NCBI GenBank assembly: GCA_964397445.1
Contig: CAYNHZ010000001.1
Location: 186,001-250,000, forward strand
Length of the DNA stretch: 64,000 bases
Source of the DNA: CAYNHZ01 sp964397445
Lineage (GTDB): Bacteria > Bacteroidota > Bacteroidia > Bacteroidales > UBA932
Direction: 5' to 3'
Below are positions 8,991 through 17,842 of the stretch, in pieces. The number at the start of each line of letters is the position of its first letter. The first letter of the stretch is position 1. The translations under genes and the position numbers were made by a program. The notes under the pieces were generated by a model. It was given only the letters and a program-made list of their open reading frames with translations, did no database searches and was not told the DNA's origin.

Positions 8991-9302
8991 CTATAGAGTG
9001 CCCATTTTTTCAATAATAGCAGATCTGTTTGTAAGCCCTACCATTTTATCTTTGAGTTCCCCATTCTTGAAGAAAAGAAGGGTTGGGATATTTCTAATGC
9101 CGTATTTCATAGGAACATTTGAGGCTTCATCCACATTGCATTTAGCAATCATCCATTTACCTTCATACTCCTTTGAAAGCTCTTCAACTATTGGGGCAAT
9201 AGAACGACAAGGGCCACACCAAGGTGCCCAAAAGTCTAATAATACAGGAACTTGCGATTTTAACACAAGCTCTTCAAAATTCAAATCATTTACTTCAATC
9301 AT
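8991..9302 (-). CDS. trxA: Thioredoxin
   Basis: The 103-residue protein has the canonical active site WAPWCGPC (Cys29 and Cys32) and the cis-proline region 'YGIRNIPTLLFFKNGE'. There is no signal peptide, so it is a cytosolic thioredoxin that reduces disulfides at the expense of thioredoxin reductase. It sits between two paralogous outer-membrane barrel genes on the same strand, 28 and 32 bases away, an arrangement with no obvious functional logic. Confidence 0.95.
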   Translation of the reverse strand: MIEVNDLNFEELVLKSQVPVLLDFWAPWCGPCRSIAPIVEELSKEYEGKWMIAKCNVDEASNVPMKYGIRNIPTLLFFKNGELKDKMVGLTNRSAIIEKMGTL

Positions 9303-9334
9303 ATTGTTTATTGTTAAATATTGTTGTTCACTTG

Positions 9335-10003
9335 TTAAAAAAAGAAGGTAAGACTCACATCAAGCCCCCTAAAATTCCCCTTATCTATGGATGAAATTAT
9401 ATCTGATGTTATACTGTCAATCATCCCTTCAGGCTTTGATTTAATCAATTGCCCGAAATTCCAATTGTATCTCACTTGAAGTTGAAATTTCCAAAAATCC
9501 ACTCCACCACCTACTCCGAGACCGTATTCAAATCTGTTTAAATAATCCCAATGAAATACATCTTGAATCGATTGAGGCTCCCATTGTTTGTTCACTGCAT
9601 AACCGATATATGGGGAAACCATAAGAAAAGGTCTAAGTAGGATGAGATCAAGCCCGATTTGGAGATTGACAGGCACCTCAATATAGTCCATCCTGATATT
9701 AAGCTTGTTGTCGTCACTTGCGATTCTTGCCCCTTTCGATACATAATTAATCTCAGGTTGTATAGTAAATCCTTTAACAGGGAGTTTGAAACTAAAAGCA
9801 ACACCTGCATTAAAGCCTGTATGGGTATTCATATTTTCTGAGATACTACCAACCTCAGTATGGGTAATCGAGGTAAAATCCATTCCTCCTTTTATTCCGA
9901 ATTTAAATCCGGAAGACTTCTTTTGGCACTGAGAGTATGATAATAAGGATGTTGAGAGAATCAACACAACTATTATGACTATTTTTTCCTTTATTATATT
10001 CAT
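9335..10003 (-). CDS. PorT-like outer-membrane beta-barrel protein (paralogue 2)
   Basis: The 222-residue protein has an N-terminal signal segment (EKIVIIVVLILSTSLLSYSQC) and the same strand order as the barrel at 8327-8962: 'FKFGIKGGMDFTSI', 'HTGFNAGVAFSFKLP', 'IQPEINYVSKGARI', 'YIEVPVNLQIGLDL', 'FEYGLGVGGGVDFWKFQLQVRYNWNF', and terminal 'LDVSLTFFF'. The signal peptide ends near a cysteine (SYSQC), so lipidation is possible but the lipobox is poor. It probably arose with its neighbour by duplication around trxA. Function unknown. Confidence 0.78.
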   Translation of the reverse strand: MNIIKEKIVIIVVLILSTSLLSYSQCQKKSSGFKFGIKGGMDFTSITHTEVGSISENMNTHTGFNAGVAFSFKLPVKGFTIQPEINYVSKGARIASDDNKLNIRMDYIEVPVNLQIGLDLILLRPFLMVSPYIGYAVNKQWEPQSIQDVFHWDYLNRFEYGLGVGGGVDFWKFQLQVRYNWNFGQLIKSKPEGMIDSITSDIISSIDKGNFRGLDVSLTFFF

Positions 10004-10031
10004 TTTGCGAAATTAATTAAAAAAATTTCAA

Positions 10032-11240
10032 CTATCTACTTCCCATTAAAAAAGCGAGTCCTCCCTCTGCAGTTTCTTTATATATATGAGGAAGATCGTG
10101 ACCGGTTCTCTTCATTGCTTCTATTACTGTATCAAAAAGGACTATGTGACTGCCATCCGACATCAGGGCGTATTGAGTTACATCCATTGCTCTGGCTGCG
10201 GCAAAGGCATTTCTCTCTATACAAGGTATCTGCACAAGCCCACATATTGGGTCGCAGGTGAGTCCGAGAAAATGCTCCATCCCAATAGAAGCGCCGCACT
10301 CAATTTGAGACGGAGAGCCTCCGAAAAGCTGTATTCCTGCAGCAGAAGCCATTGAACAAGCAGAACCAACCTCCCCTTGACACCCCACTTCAGCCCCAGA
10401 TATTGAGGCATTCTCTTTTATAATCGAACCCACGAGCCCTGCTGTTGCCATTGCGTTAAGGATCTTTTTATCTGAAAAGTCGTAACAAGTATAAATTAGG
10501 TTGAGAACCCCAGGCAAAACGCCGCACGAACCACAAGTGGGTGCAGTCACTATTGTTCCACCTGCTGCATTCTCCTCAGAAACAGCAAGGGCAAAGGCAA
10601 AGGTCATCCCCCTGCGCTGCATAGTTGCTTGGTAGCTCTTAGCGTGCTGAAGATATGAATATGCTTTTCTCCGAACATTTAATCCTCCTTGAAGAACCCC
10701 TTCGTGATCAAGACCTGCGGCGATAGATTCTTTCATAACTTTCCAACGCTCATTGAGATAATCCCAAATATCGGGATCCTCAAATGTAGCTACATACTCC
10801 CAGAAAGATGAATTATTCTCTTTACACCAATCCAAAATCTGGTACATTTTAGTATGCGGATAGATCTGTTTAACCTCTTCTCTTTTCCCTGAATCACTTA
10901 TATCACCACCCCCTATACTGAATGTAGTCCAATCTCCAACCAAATTATTTCCCCTATCATAACCCTTAAAATTCATTCCGTTTGGATGTTGAGGGAGAAA
11001 TATTTTAGGATTCCAGACTATCTCTATTTTAGAATCTTTAACTAAAGATAGCTCCTCAATTATGGCAATATCTGTTAAGTGCCCTTTACCTGTCGCGGCT
11101 AAACTCCCGTAAAGGGTTACAACAAACGAAGATGCTTGGGGATTTTTTTCCCTAAACATCTCCGCAGCTCTCTTAGGACCGATAGTATGACTACTTGAAG
11201 GTCCTTTACCTATCTTAAAAATCTCCTTTATACTTTCCAT
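10032..11240 (-). CDS. sdaA: L-serine ammonia-lyase, iron-sulfur dependent, single chain
   Basis: The 402-residue protein converts L-serine to pyruvate and ammonia. It has the beta-domain opening 'GKGPSSSHTIGPKRAAEMF', with the SSSHT phosphate-binding loop, and the alpha-domain with 'APTCGSCGVLPGVL', 'GCQGEVGSACSMASA' and 'HFLGLTCDPICGLVQIPC', whose cysteines supply the 4Fe-4S cluster. Both domains are fused as in E. coli SdaA, and the length is typical. It would feed serine nitrogen and pyruvate to central metabolism. A TATATTTG -7-like element at 11245-11252 stands only 4 bases from the ATG; a leaderless message is therefore possible, or transcription may come from the efflux operon 58 bases upstream. 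Confidence 0.93.
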   Translation of the reverse strand: MESIKEIFKIGKGPSSSHTIGPKRAAEMFREKNPQASSFVVTLYGSLAATGKGHLTDIAIIEELSLVKDSKIEIVWNPKIFLPQHPNGMNFKGYDRGNNLVGDWTTFSIGGGDISDSGKREEVKQIYPHTKMYQILDWCKENNSSFWEYVATFEDPDIWDYLNERWKVMKESIAAGLDHEGVLQGGLNVRRKAYSYLQHAKSYQATMQRRGMTFAFALAVSEENAAGGTIVTAPTCGSCGVLPGVLNLIYTCYDFSDKKILNAMATAGLVGSIIKENASISGAEVGCQGEVGSACSMASAAGIQLFGGSPSQIECGASIGMEHFLGLTCDPICGLVQIPCIERNAFAAARAMDVTQYALMSDGSHIVLFDTVIEAMKRTGHDLPHIYKETAEGGLAFLMGSR

Positions 11241-11298
11241 AGCACAAATATAAACATTAACTTAAATGAAGTGTGTTTTTTTTGCGCCATAGATAAAC

Positions 11299-11592
11299 TC
11301 AGACCATTTGTTCAATATTCCAAACAAATGCCCTTACCCCTATCTCCTTATTACGATTATCCAATTTCTTCACAGTTTGTAGCAATTCAAAAACCTTATC
11401 ATCCTCAATCACTGTCATAACTGCCGAATTCATCTCGGGCCAGGAGTGGGTGCCCCTACGGGGCTCTCCACTATGCGTACCGCATCCTTGAACCTGTTCG
11501 AAAAATGTAAAACCTCTTATTTTCAATTGGTCTAACATATATTCTACCCGTTCTGTATTTGCCTGATTAAATACTATAAAAACTGATTTCAT
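11299..11592 (-). CDS. PII-like regulatory protein at the end of the efflux operon
   Basis: The 97-residue protein has the beta-alpha-beta ferredoxin-like pattern of the PII superfamily: 'KSVFIVFNQANTERVEYMLDQLKIRGFTFFEQVQG' at the start and 'MNSAVMTVIEDDKVFELLQTVKKL' later. It lacks the classic uridylylation tyrosine T-loop of GlnB; the loop region instead reads GCGTHSGEPRRGTHSWPE, with two THS segments and a cysteine. A PII-like group linked to metal or drug efflux has been described in the literature, and here the gene follows the RND pump by 10 bases, so it most likely senses a pump substrate or nucleotide and modulates the system. Ligand is not determinable. The fold assignment is fairly secure, the role is inference. 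Confidence 0.72.
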   Translation of the reverse strand: MKSVFIVFNQANTERVEYMLDQLKIRGFTFFEQVQGCGTHSGEPRRGTHSWPEMNSAVMTVIEDDKVFELLQTVKKLDNRNKEIGVRAFVWNIEQMV

Positions 11593-11602
11593 ATCTATTG
11601 TT

Positions 11603-14600
11603 TTATTTCTTGTTTATATCACTAACTGCATCAGCAGAGAGTTGCATAAATATAAATTTCTTTCTGTTTTTAGCCTCTTTATCCCTCTCTCCGTGACGAG
11701 ACATAAGTGCATAGAGAATCGGAACCACTATTAGGGTAATAAATGTTGAGACAAGCAAACCACCAATCACAACTATACCCATCGGCCTCCACATCTCCGA
11801 ACCCTCACCTTGACTCAACGCCATAGGTACCATACCGAGTATTGTGGTCATCGCCGTCATCAATACAGGGCGAAGACGAGATGCCCCTGACAATGCTATA
11901 GCCTCATTCAATTCGTGACCTCTATCCCTCATAAGGTTGGTGTAGTCAACAAGGACAATACCATTTTTAACAACGATTCCGACAAGCATAATTGCCCCAA
12001 GTGCACCGATCATATCGAGTGTTGTACCTGTTACCCAAAGAGATAGAATAACCCCTGTTGCTGCAAAAGGAACTGACATCATAATAATAGATGGTTTTGC
12101 AAAGGACTCAAATTGAGATGCCATCACAATATAGACAAGCAATACGATAAGTAGCAATAATATAAGCATATCACCGAATGTCTCTTGCTGATCTTCGTAG
12201 TCCCCTGCAAGACGGATATTAATTCCCGATGGGATACTGATATTGGAAATCTCTTTTTCTATCTGTGCCGCAAGCTCTCCGAGAGATGTCTCGTATGGAG
12301 TTACCTGAACCTTAACAATACGTTGACGGCTCTTTCTCTCAATTGAAGGTGGTGTCCAATACTCTTGAACACTCCCTATCTCTTTTATCTTGATAGATCC
12401 ACCGATTGCTGTCGGGATAGACATATCCTCAATAGAAGTGATTGAATTTCTATTCTTCTCATCAAGACGAACAACTATATCGTACTCATCTCCATCTTCT
12501 TTAAGAAAACCAGAAGGCATCCCGTTTACACGATTACGGATATAAGTTGATACTGTTGCTGAAGATAATCCGTGAAGGGCGAGTTTTTCTTTATCTAAAA
12601 TAACTTTTAACTCAGGACGATCCTCATCCCTGCTGATAGTTACGTCTCTGGCTCCTGACACATTGTCCTTTATGATGTTCTTAATCTCATCTGCCATAAT
12701 GTTTGTCTGGTCGAAATCATAACCATATATCTCAACATCTACTTTGGATGAGCCACCCCCCATACCACCGGAAACAGCACACTGATAATCTATTATCTCG
12801 GGATACTTTGCCATCTCCTTACGCAATATTTCTGCTATCTCAAAAATAGAACGCTCACGTTCATATTTTTTATTGCAGACAATGGTCATATTGATCTTAT
12901 TATTAGTTGTCGATGAGAAAAGTGCTGATACCCCTGCTTCATCATTTGTCCCTGCCGATGTCGATATCATTCTTATCTCAGGAACAAGCACTTGGAAGCG
13001 AGTCTCCAATTCGCGGGCTGTTTTTAGAGTCTCCTCGATGCGGTTTCCACGAACAAGCTCAATATTGACTGCCAATCGACCATTATCTGTCTGCTGCATA
13101 AAGTCTGTCCCGATCTGCCCTGTAAACACAGGGATCAATGAGGCTCCGAAAATTAAGACTGCAACACCAAGGGTAGCCAATTTGTGTTTCAAACAATACC
13201 TTAAAGCTTGTGAATACCACCTATCGACTTTGTTCAAAAATCCTACTACATATTTTTCATACCACCCAACTCTATCTTGAACATTTTCGATTTGTCCTTG
13301 ATCATTTATTCTCACTTTTCTTGCTTTCAACAATTTAGAACTCAACATAGGTGTCAAAGTGATAGCAACTATTGTAGATGTAACCACCACAATTGTAACA
13401 ATCCACCCCAACTCTTTGAACATAATACCTGCCATCCCTCCAAGCATAGTTAGAGGGACAAATACAGCAACAATAACAAGAGTTGTAGCAATAACTGAAA
13501 TCCAAACTTCATTTGTAGCGTATATTGATGCCTCACGAGGATTAGAACCCCTATCTATATGTTTGGAAATATTTTCCAATACCACAATAGCATCGTCCAC
13601 CACCATACCTATCGCAATAGTTAACGAACATAATGATATAATATTCAATGAACTATCTACAAATAGAAGATATATAAACGAAACTATAAGGGCTATCGGA
13701 ATTGTAAGTGAAATAATAAGTGTGGCTCGCCATTTACCCAAAAAGAAAAGCATTACAAGCACAACAAAAAGGAGTGCATAGAAGATGGACTCCTCAAGAG
13801 AATTGATAGAGTTTTGGATCTCTTCAGAAGAGTCGTAAATAACATCAATTTTTATATCTGAAGGGAGGGTCTTTTGGATCTTAGCCATCTCTTTCCTCAG
13901 ATCCTTACATATCTGAACAGTATTTGCTCCTGATCTCTTCGTTACTATCAGACGGACACTCTCTTTACCATTTGTCTTCTCATCAAGCGAAAGATCCTTG
14001 ATAGTATCCTTTACAGTAGCTATATCCCGGATAAATACCTGCTTCCCTTCACTTGTTGTCGTAACAACCAGATTTTTTATCTCCGAACTCTCTAAAAATT
14101 CGCTTCTTACCTGCATTTGATACTGCTCTTTCTCCATTTTTACAGTACCTGAAGAGAGGTTTAAGTTGTTGCTTTTGATGACATTACCTACAACTTCAAG
14201 GGGAATACCATAGGCATCTAACCTCTCTTGATCAATATTAACATAAACATATCTCTCAGGGGATCCCGAAAGAGAGAGATTCCCAATACCATCAACACGA
14301 TTTAGCTGAGGAATTACAACATCGTTCAATATCTTATCCAATCCTGCATAACTGCTCTCGGCTGTTATAGCATATTGGATAATTGGCATCGCGCTTGAAC
14401 TAAATTTAAATATAAAAGGATTTGAACATCCGGAAGGGAGGTTATCCCTTAACATATCAATAAATGATCGGACATCATTGATAACCTCGTCAAGGTCGGT
14501 ACCCCACTCCATCTCCAAAAGAACCATTGACATATTGTCTTTTGATGTAGATGTTATCTCCTTCAACCCATCAACAGAGTTCAAACTATTCTCTATCAAC

Positions 14601-14794
14601 TTAGTAACATTTGTTTCAACCTCACTCGCACTCGCACCGGCATAGGTGGTCATCACTGTTATGTAAGGTGGCTCCATTTCAGGGAATTGGTCGATAGGAA
14701 GTTTACTTAGAGAAAACAATCCTATAACTATCACGGCAACGAAAATCAATATTGTCGTTACCGGTTTATTTATGGCCGTTTTGTAAATACTCAT
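11603..14794 (-). CDS. RND efflux permease (HAE1-type, AcrB-like)
   Basis: The 1063-residue inner-membrane proton antiporter has the RND plan: TM1 ('KPVTTILIFVAVIVIGLFSL'), first periplasmic loop, TM2-TM6, second loop and TM8-TM12. The proton-relay aspartate pair is in 'IGMVVDDAIVVLENI' (around residue 400), and 'GIVVKNGIVLVDYTN' is the matching TM10 motif. Absence of charged metal-relay residues of CzcA/CusA favours drugs, bile acids or other amphiphiles rather than metals, but this is not decisive. It is 6 bases downstream of its membrane fusion protein and 10 bases upstream of the PII-like gene. Two long antisense frames inside it are shadows. Confidence 0.93.
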   Translation of the reverse strand: MSIYKTAINKPVTTILIFVAVIVIGLFSLSKLPIDQFPEMEPPYITVMTTYAGASASEVETNVTKLIENSLNSVDGLKEITSTSKDNMSMVLLEMEWGTDLDEVINDVRSFIDMLRDNLPSGCSNPFIFKFSSSAMPIIQYAITAESSYAGLDKILNDVVIPQLNRVDGIGNLSLSGSPERYVYVNIDQERLDAYGIPLEVVGNVIKSNNLNLSSGTVKMEKEQYQMQVRSEFLESSEIKNLVVTTTSEGKQVFIRDIATVKDTIKDLSLDEKTNGKESVRLIVTKRSGANTVQICKDLRKEMAKIQKTLPSDIKIDVIYDSSEEIQNSINSLEESIFYALLFVVLVMLFFLGKWRATLIISLTIPIALIVSFIYLLFVDSSLNIISLCSLTIAIGMVVDDAIVVLENISKHIDRGSNPREASIYATNEVWISVIATTLVIVAVFVPLTMLGGMAGIMFKELGWIVTIVVVTSTIVAITLTPMLSSKLLKARKVRINDQGQIENVQDRVGWYEKYVVGFLNKVDRWYSQALRYCLKHKLATLGVAVLIFGASLIPVFTGQIGTDFMQQTDNGRLAVNIELVRGNRIEETLKTARELETRFQVLVPEIRMISTSAGTNDEAGVSALFSSTTNNKINMTIVCNKKYERERSIFEIAEILRKEMAKYPEIIDYQCAVSGGMGGGSSKVDVEIYGYDFDQTNIMADEIKNIIKDNVSGARDVTISRDEDRPELKVILDKEKLALHGLSSATVSTYIRNRVNGMPSGFLKEDGDEYDIVVRLDEKNRNSITSIEDMSIPTAIGGSIKIKEIGSVQEYWTPPSIERKSRQRIVKVQVTPYETSLGELAAQIEKEISNISIPSGINIRLAGDYEDQQETFGDMLILLLLIVLLVYIVMASQFESFAKPSIIMMSVPFAATGVILSLWVTGTTLDMIGALGAIMLVGIVVKNGIVLVDYTNLMRDRGHELNEAIALSGASRLRPVLMTAMTTILGMVPMALSQGEGSEMWRPMGIVVIGGLLVSTFITLIVVPILYALMSRHGERDKEAKNRKKFIFMQLSADAVSDINKK

Positions 14795-14800
14795 TTCTAA

Positions 14801-15811
14801 TTATTTTACAACGTTCAACTTAACACCGTCAACCAACCTTGATTGACCCACTGTAATCAATTCATCTCCTTCTTTAATTTCAGAGGTAATAATCTCAATA
14901 CTCTCATTATGTCTTTGTCCCAATGTTACAAAAACTCTCTTTGCAACCCCATTGTCGTTGATAAATACATATCTCTCATTCGAACCGATCAGTTTCAATA
15001 CTGTTTGATAAGGAACGACTAATGCGTTAATATTCCCCATAGACATAATAGTCCTGACATACATACCGGGACGCAACAACTCTTTACCGTTAGGAATCCT
15101 GAGTTTTGCTTGGAAAGTGTGTGACGCTACATCTATTGTTGGGTAGACAATCTCAACTATTGCAGGAAACTCTTTATCAGGATATATATCTGAGAAGATA
15201 TTTAATTTCATTCCGTTTTTCACCTTCGGGAAGAATGTTTCCGGAATATTGACAAGCGCTTTTAATGTCGAAATCTGAGTTAGAGTAAGGATTGGTTGCC
15301 CATTGTAGAGCTCTCCATCCTCGTATTTCTTAGATGCTATAACTCCATCAAACTGAGCCTTTACAAAGGTGTTTGATTGAAGAAATTCAAGATTCTCTTT
15401 TGTCTGATCAAAAGATAATTTTGTCTGATCAAATGTTTGTTGAGAGATCGCTTCACTCTCCTTCAGTGCAGCCATCCTTTCCATCTCTACTTTAAGATTT
15501 GAGAATGTAAGTTTGGTTGTATTTAATTGTTTTTGATCCATCCTTACCAACATATCCCCTTTCTTTACTTTATCTCCAACCTCAACATAAATGTGCTCTA
15601 TTGTTCCGGTTACTGATGGGGCAACGCTCATAGTCTCATAACCTTGCAATGTGGTAGATAATTCCACTTCACGTGAAATAGTCGACTTTTTGATGATTTC
15701 CGTCCTTACTTGTTCAACCTTCTCTTCAACTTGTTCTGTAACTTTCTTGCCACCGCAACTCGCAAGTATGATAAGAGAAACGGCAACTACTGAAATACGA
15801 TTTAAATTCAT
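14801..15811 (-). CDS. RND periplasmic adaptor (membrane fusion) lipoprotein
   Basis: The 336-residue protein starts with a lipoprotein signal (MNLNRISVVAVSLIILASC, lipidated Cys19). It then has the HlyD/AcrA plan: barrel-sandwich/lipoyl half 'VTGTIEHIYVEVGDKVKKGDMLVRMD', a short alpha-hairpin (residues about 90-150, with repeated 'QTFDQTKLSFDQTKENL'), the second lipoyl half 'VKAQFDGVIASKKYEDGELY', a beta-barrel domain and a membrane-proximal end 'IKEGDELITVGQSRLVDGVKLNV'. It bridges the pump and the TolC-like channel. It lies between both partners in the operon with spacers of 11 and 6 bases. Confidence 0.92.
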   Translation of the reverse strand: MNLNRISVVAVSLIILASCGGKKVTEQVEEKVEQVRTEIIKKSTISREVELSTTLQGYETMSVAPSVTGTIEHIYVEVGDKVKKGDMLVRMDQKQLNTTKLTFSNLKVEMERMAALKESEAISQQTFDQTKLSFDQTKENLEFLQSNTFVKAQFDGVIASKKYEDGELYNGQPILTLTQISTLKALVNIPETFFPKVKNGMKLNIFSDIYPDKEFPAIVEIVYPTIDVASHTFQAKLRIPNGKELLRPGMYVRTIMSMGNINALVVPYQTVLKLIGSNERYVFINDNGVAKRVFVTLGQRHNESIEIITSEIKEGDELITVGQSRLVDGVKLNVVK

Positions 15812-15822
15812 AACTATTATTA

Positions 15823-17133
15823 TTATTTTCTAATGTTTATATTGAGTAGCTTTTCAAGCTCTACTTGTGCAGAGACAAAATCATAAGATGCTTGGACATA
15901 TGCACTTTGAGCATTGATGAGATTTGTTCCGGAAGTGGTGACATCAAGACTTGATGACATTCCGAATTCATACTTCTTACCTATATTGTCAAAAACGCTT
16001 TGAGACACCTCTACACTTTTCTTTTGAGTTATATAGCGCTCGTATGCAGAGGTCAGATTGTATTTAAGTTGGCGATGTTTAATCTTTAAGGACATCTCAG
16101 CGTCTTCAAGTTTATTTAATTGCTTTTTATATTCAAGTTGCGCACCTCTTAGGGTATTATAGGTTTTCCCTGAAGAGAAAATAGGGACAGACAATTTTAA
16201 CCCTATCATATTAGGAGGGGTCATATTCATTTTATTTTCATCGCTAAAATATTGTTTCCCTGTAAATTGGTGATATGCACTGAGGGTAGGAGCATAAGCC
16301 CAGCCTGCCAATTGCATCTGCTTCTTGATTAGATTGGTATTTTCCTTCACTAATTGATAATCATAATTATTATCAACTGAAAACTCATCGGATAATAGTG
16401 ATAACGAAACGTCAGAATCGAACAACTCAGCTATCCCTTGAGAGAGGACTATCTCCTTATCAAAATCAATATTGAGTTGTAGCCTCAAAGAGTTGAATAT
16501 CATCTCTAACGAACGCTTAGCACTACTTAAAGAGGTCTGCATAGATGACACTTGAACCAATATCTGATCTGCATCTATCTTTTCTGAGACACCCACCTCA
16601 ACAGATTTTTTAGAAAAATCGTAGAGTTTCTTGATACTCTCAAGATTTTTCTCAAGCAAAGATATTGTCTCCTGTGACACTAATGCCGAAAAATAGAGTA
16701 GTTTTACCGTCTCGATTATTTCTTGTTCAGTTTTTTTCAGGGTAATATCCGACATTTTCATAGCAATTGTACCCAACTGTGATGAAATTATCTGAGCACC
16801 ACTTAGTGCAATAGATGAGGTTATCCCAAGTGAACCATAGGGGGGCATAGCGATAGACATCGATCCCAACTCCATTTTATATCCCATATAGTTGGAATAA
16901 TCAAGTGTTCCATTCACTTGAGGGAGCATAGTTGCGATACTTGTCCACCTATTCGCTTCAGCCTTTCTAACATCCAACGAAGCATTCATTAAAGTACGAT
17001 TGTGCTCAAGTGCATAATTTTGAGCATCTCTAAGCGACAATAAAAGTGTTGTCGAATCTGCCACATCTTGCCCATTTGCAGATAAAAGTGTCCCGAATGA
17101 TAAAATGAACACCAAAAATTTTCTCTTCACCAT
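15823..17133 (-). CDS. TolC-family outer-membrane efflux channel
   Basis: The 436-residue protein has a signal peptide (MVKRKFLVFILSFGTLLSANGQ) and the duplicated outer-membrane factor domain: 'LRDAQNYALEHNRTLMNASLDVRKAEANRW' in the first repeat and the long helical coiled coils 'QLEYKKQLNKLEDAEMSLKIKHRQLKYNL' and 'GTNLINAQSAYVQASYDFVSAQVELEKLLNI' in the second. It would form the trimeric exit duct for the RND pump. It follows tetR by 6 bases and precedes the fusion protein by 11, so the full export complex is coded in one operon. Confidence 0.9.
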   Translation of the reverse strand: MVKRKFLVFILSFGTLLSANGQDVADSTTLLLSLRDAQNYALEHNRTLMNASLDVRKAEANRWTSIATMLPQVNGTLDYSNYMGYKMELGSMSIAMPPYGSLGITSSIALSGAQIISSQLGTIAMKMSDITLKKTEQEIIETVKLLYFSALVSQETISLLEKNLESIKKLYDFSKKSVEVGVSEKIDADQILVQVSSMQTSLSSAKRSLEMIFNSLRLQLNIDFDKEIVLSQGIAELFDSDVSLSLLSDEFSVDNNYDYQLVKENTNLIKKQMQLAGWAYAPTLSAYHQFTGKQYFSDENKMNMTPPNMIGLKLSVPIFSSGKTYNTLRGAQLEYKKQLNKLEDAEMSLKIKHRQLKYNLTSAYERYITQKKSVEVSQSVFDNIGKKYEFGMSSSLDVTTSGTNLINAQSAYVQASYDFVSAQVELEKLLNINIRK

Positions 17134-17139
17134 ATAAAA

Positions 17140-17757
17140 TTATTTGTTATTAAGGTACATAAAATATTCATCTATCGTTTTTCTGCCAATTTCGGTAGAT
17201 AACCCTCTAAGATAAACGAGCATAATATTTTTAAGTATTTCTGTCTTACTGAATTTGAATTTTGTAACAATTTCTGACGACAAAACAGTCCTAATCATCT
17301 CGTTAATGACGATTGCGGTATTTTTCGGGTTCGAAATATCTTTAATAAAAACCCCCTCTATTTGTCCGAGAATCAATATTTTCTCAGTGTTTTCAAAGCT
17401 TCTTTCCCTTATTTTGGAAATGGTTCGTTGATAAACATCTGGAAAATATTTATTGACTTCTGAAAAGAAATTGTCGTGCATATCCATAATAGCATCTGTT
17501 TGGAAGTCGTATATCCTCAGAATCAACTCCAAAATATTTTTTGATAGTTTTTGATGTTCGGCTATATTTTTTGTCATAATATCATCCATATAGATGATAC
17601 AAGCCTCTAAAAGGGTAGATTTATCTTTGAATTGTTCGTATAAGGTACGTTTAGAAATACCATTTTGAGATGCTATATCATCCATAGTAAGAGATTTACA
17701 ACCTCTGCTCATAAATAAAGCTGATGTATTCTCCAGAATACTTTCTCTTGTTGCCAT
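17140..17757 (-). CDS. TetR/AcrR-family repressor of the efflux operon
   Basis: The 205-residue protein has the TetR HTH at residues 1-50: 'ILENTSALFMSRGCKSLTMDDIASQNGISKRTLYEQFKDKSTLLEACI', with the typical 'T-DDIA-G-SK-TLY--F--K--L' pattern. The C-terminal helical part is the ligand and dimer domain and is not recognisable further. It is the first gene of the efflux operon, so it should control itself and the pump. A 17-base palindrome inside the promoter directly upstream (17793-17809) is a strong candidate for its operator. Confidence 0.9.
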   Translation of the reverse strand: MATRESILENTSALFMSRGCKSLTMDDIASQNGISKRTLYEQFKDKSTLLEACIIYMDDIMTKNIAEHQKLSKNILELILRIYDFQTDAIMDMHDNFFSEVNKYFPDVYQRTISKIRERSFENTEKILILGQIEGVFIKDISNPKNTAIVINEMIRTVLSSEIVTKFKFSKTEILKNIMLVYLRGLSTEIGRKTIDEYFMYLNNK

Positions 17758-17782
17758 TATTACATTATCATTTTTGAGGGCG

Positions 17783-17813
17783 CAAAACTATAAAAACTAA
17801 TTTAGTTTTCCAA
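17783..17813 (-). promoter_or_regulatory. Efflux operon promoter with embedded palindromic TetR operator
   Basis: On the minus strand TTG (17813-17811), a 20-base spacer and TAGTTTTG (17790-17783) match the Bacteroidota promoter pattern. The spacer contains the palindrome AAAACTAA-T-TTAGTTTT at 17793-17809, two perfect 8-base arms about one central base. A repressor bound there would cover the region between the -33 and -7 elements, which is the expected position for the adjacent TetR protein. Confidence 0.65.
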
Positions 17814-17842
17814 TTTTTGTGCCATATTTTTTGTTGTCAGCT

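Noticed and set aside
10086..10355. Plus-strand frame inside the serine ammonia-lyase gene
   Set aside because: Antisense to a conserved enzyme with full cysteine motifs; no independent support.
12873..13781. Two long open frames antisense to the RND pump gene
   Set aside because: They lie wholly inside a conserved transporter gene, have no promoter or family match, and are expected shadows of its codon pattern.
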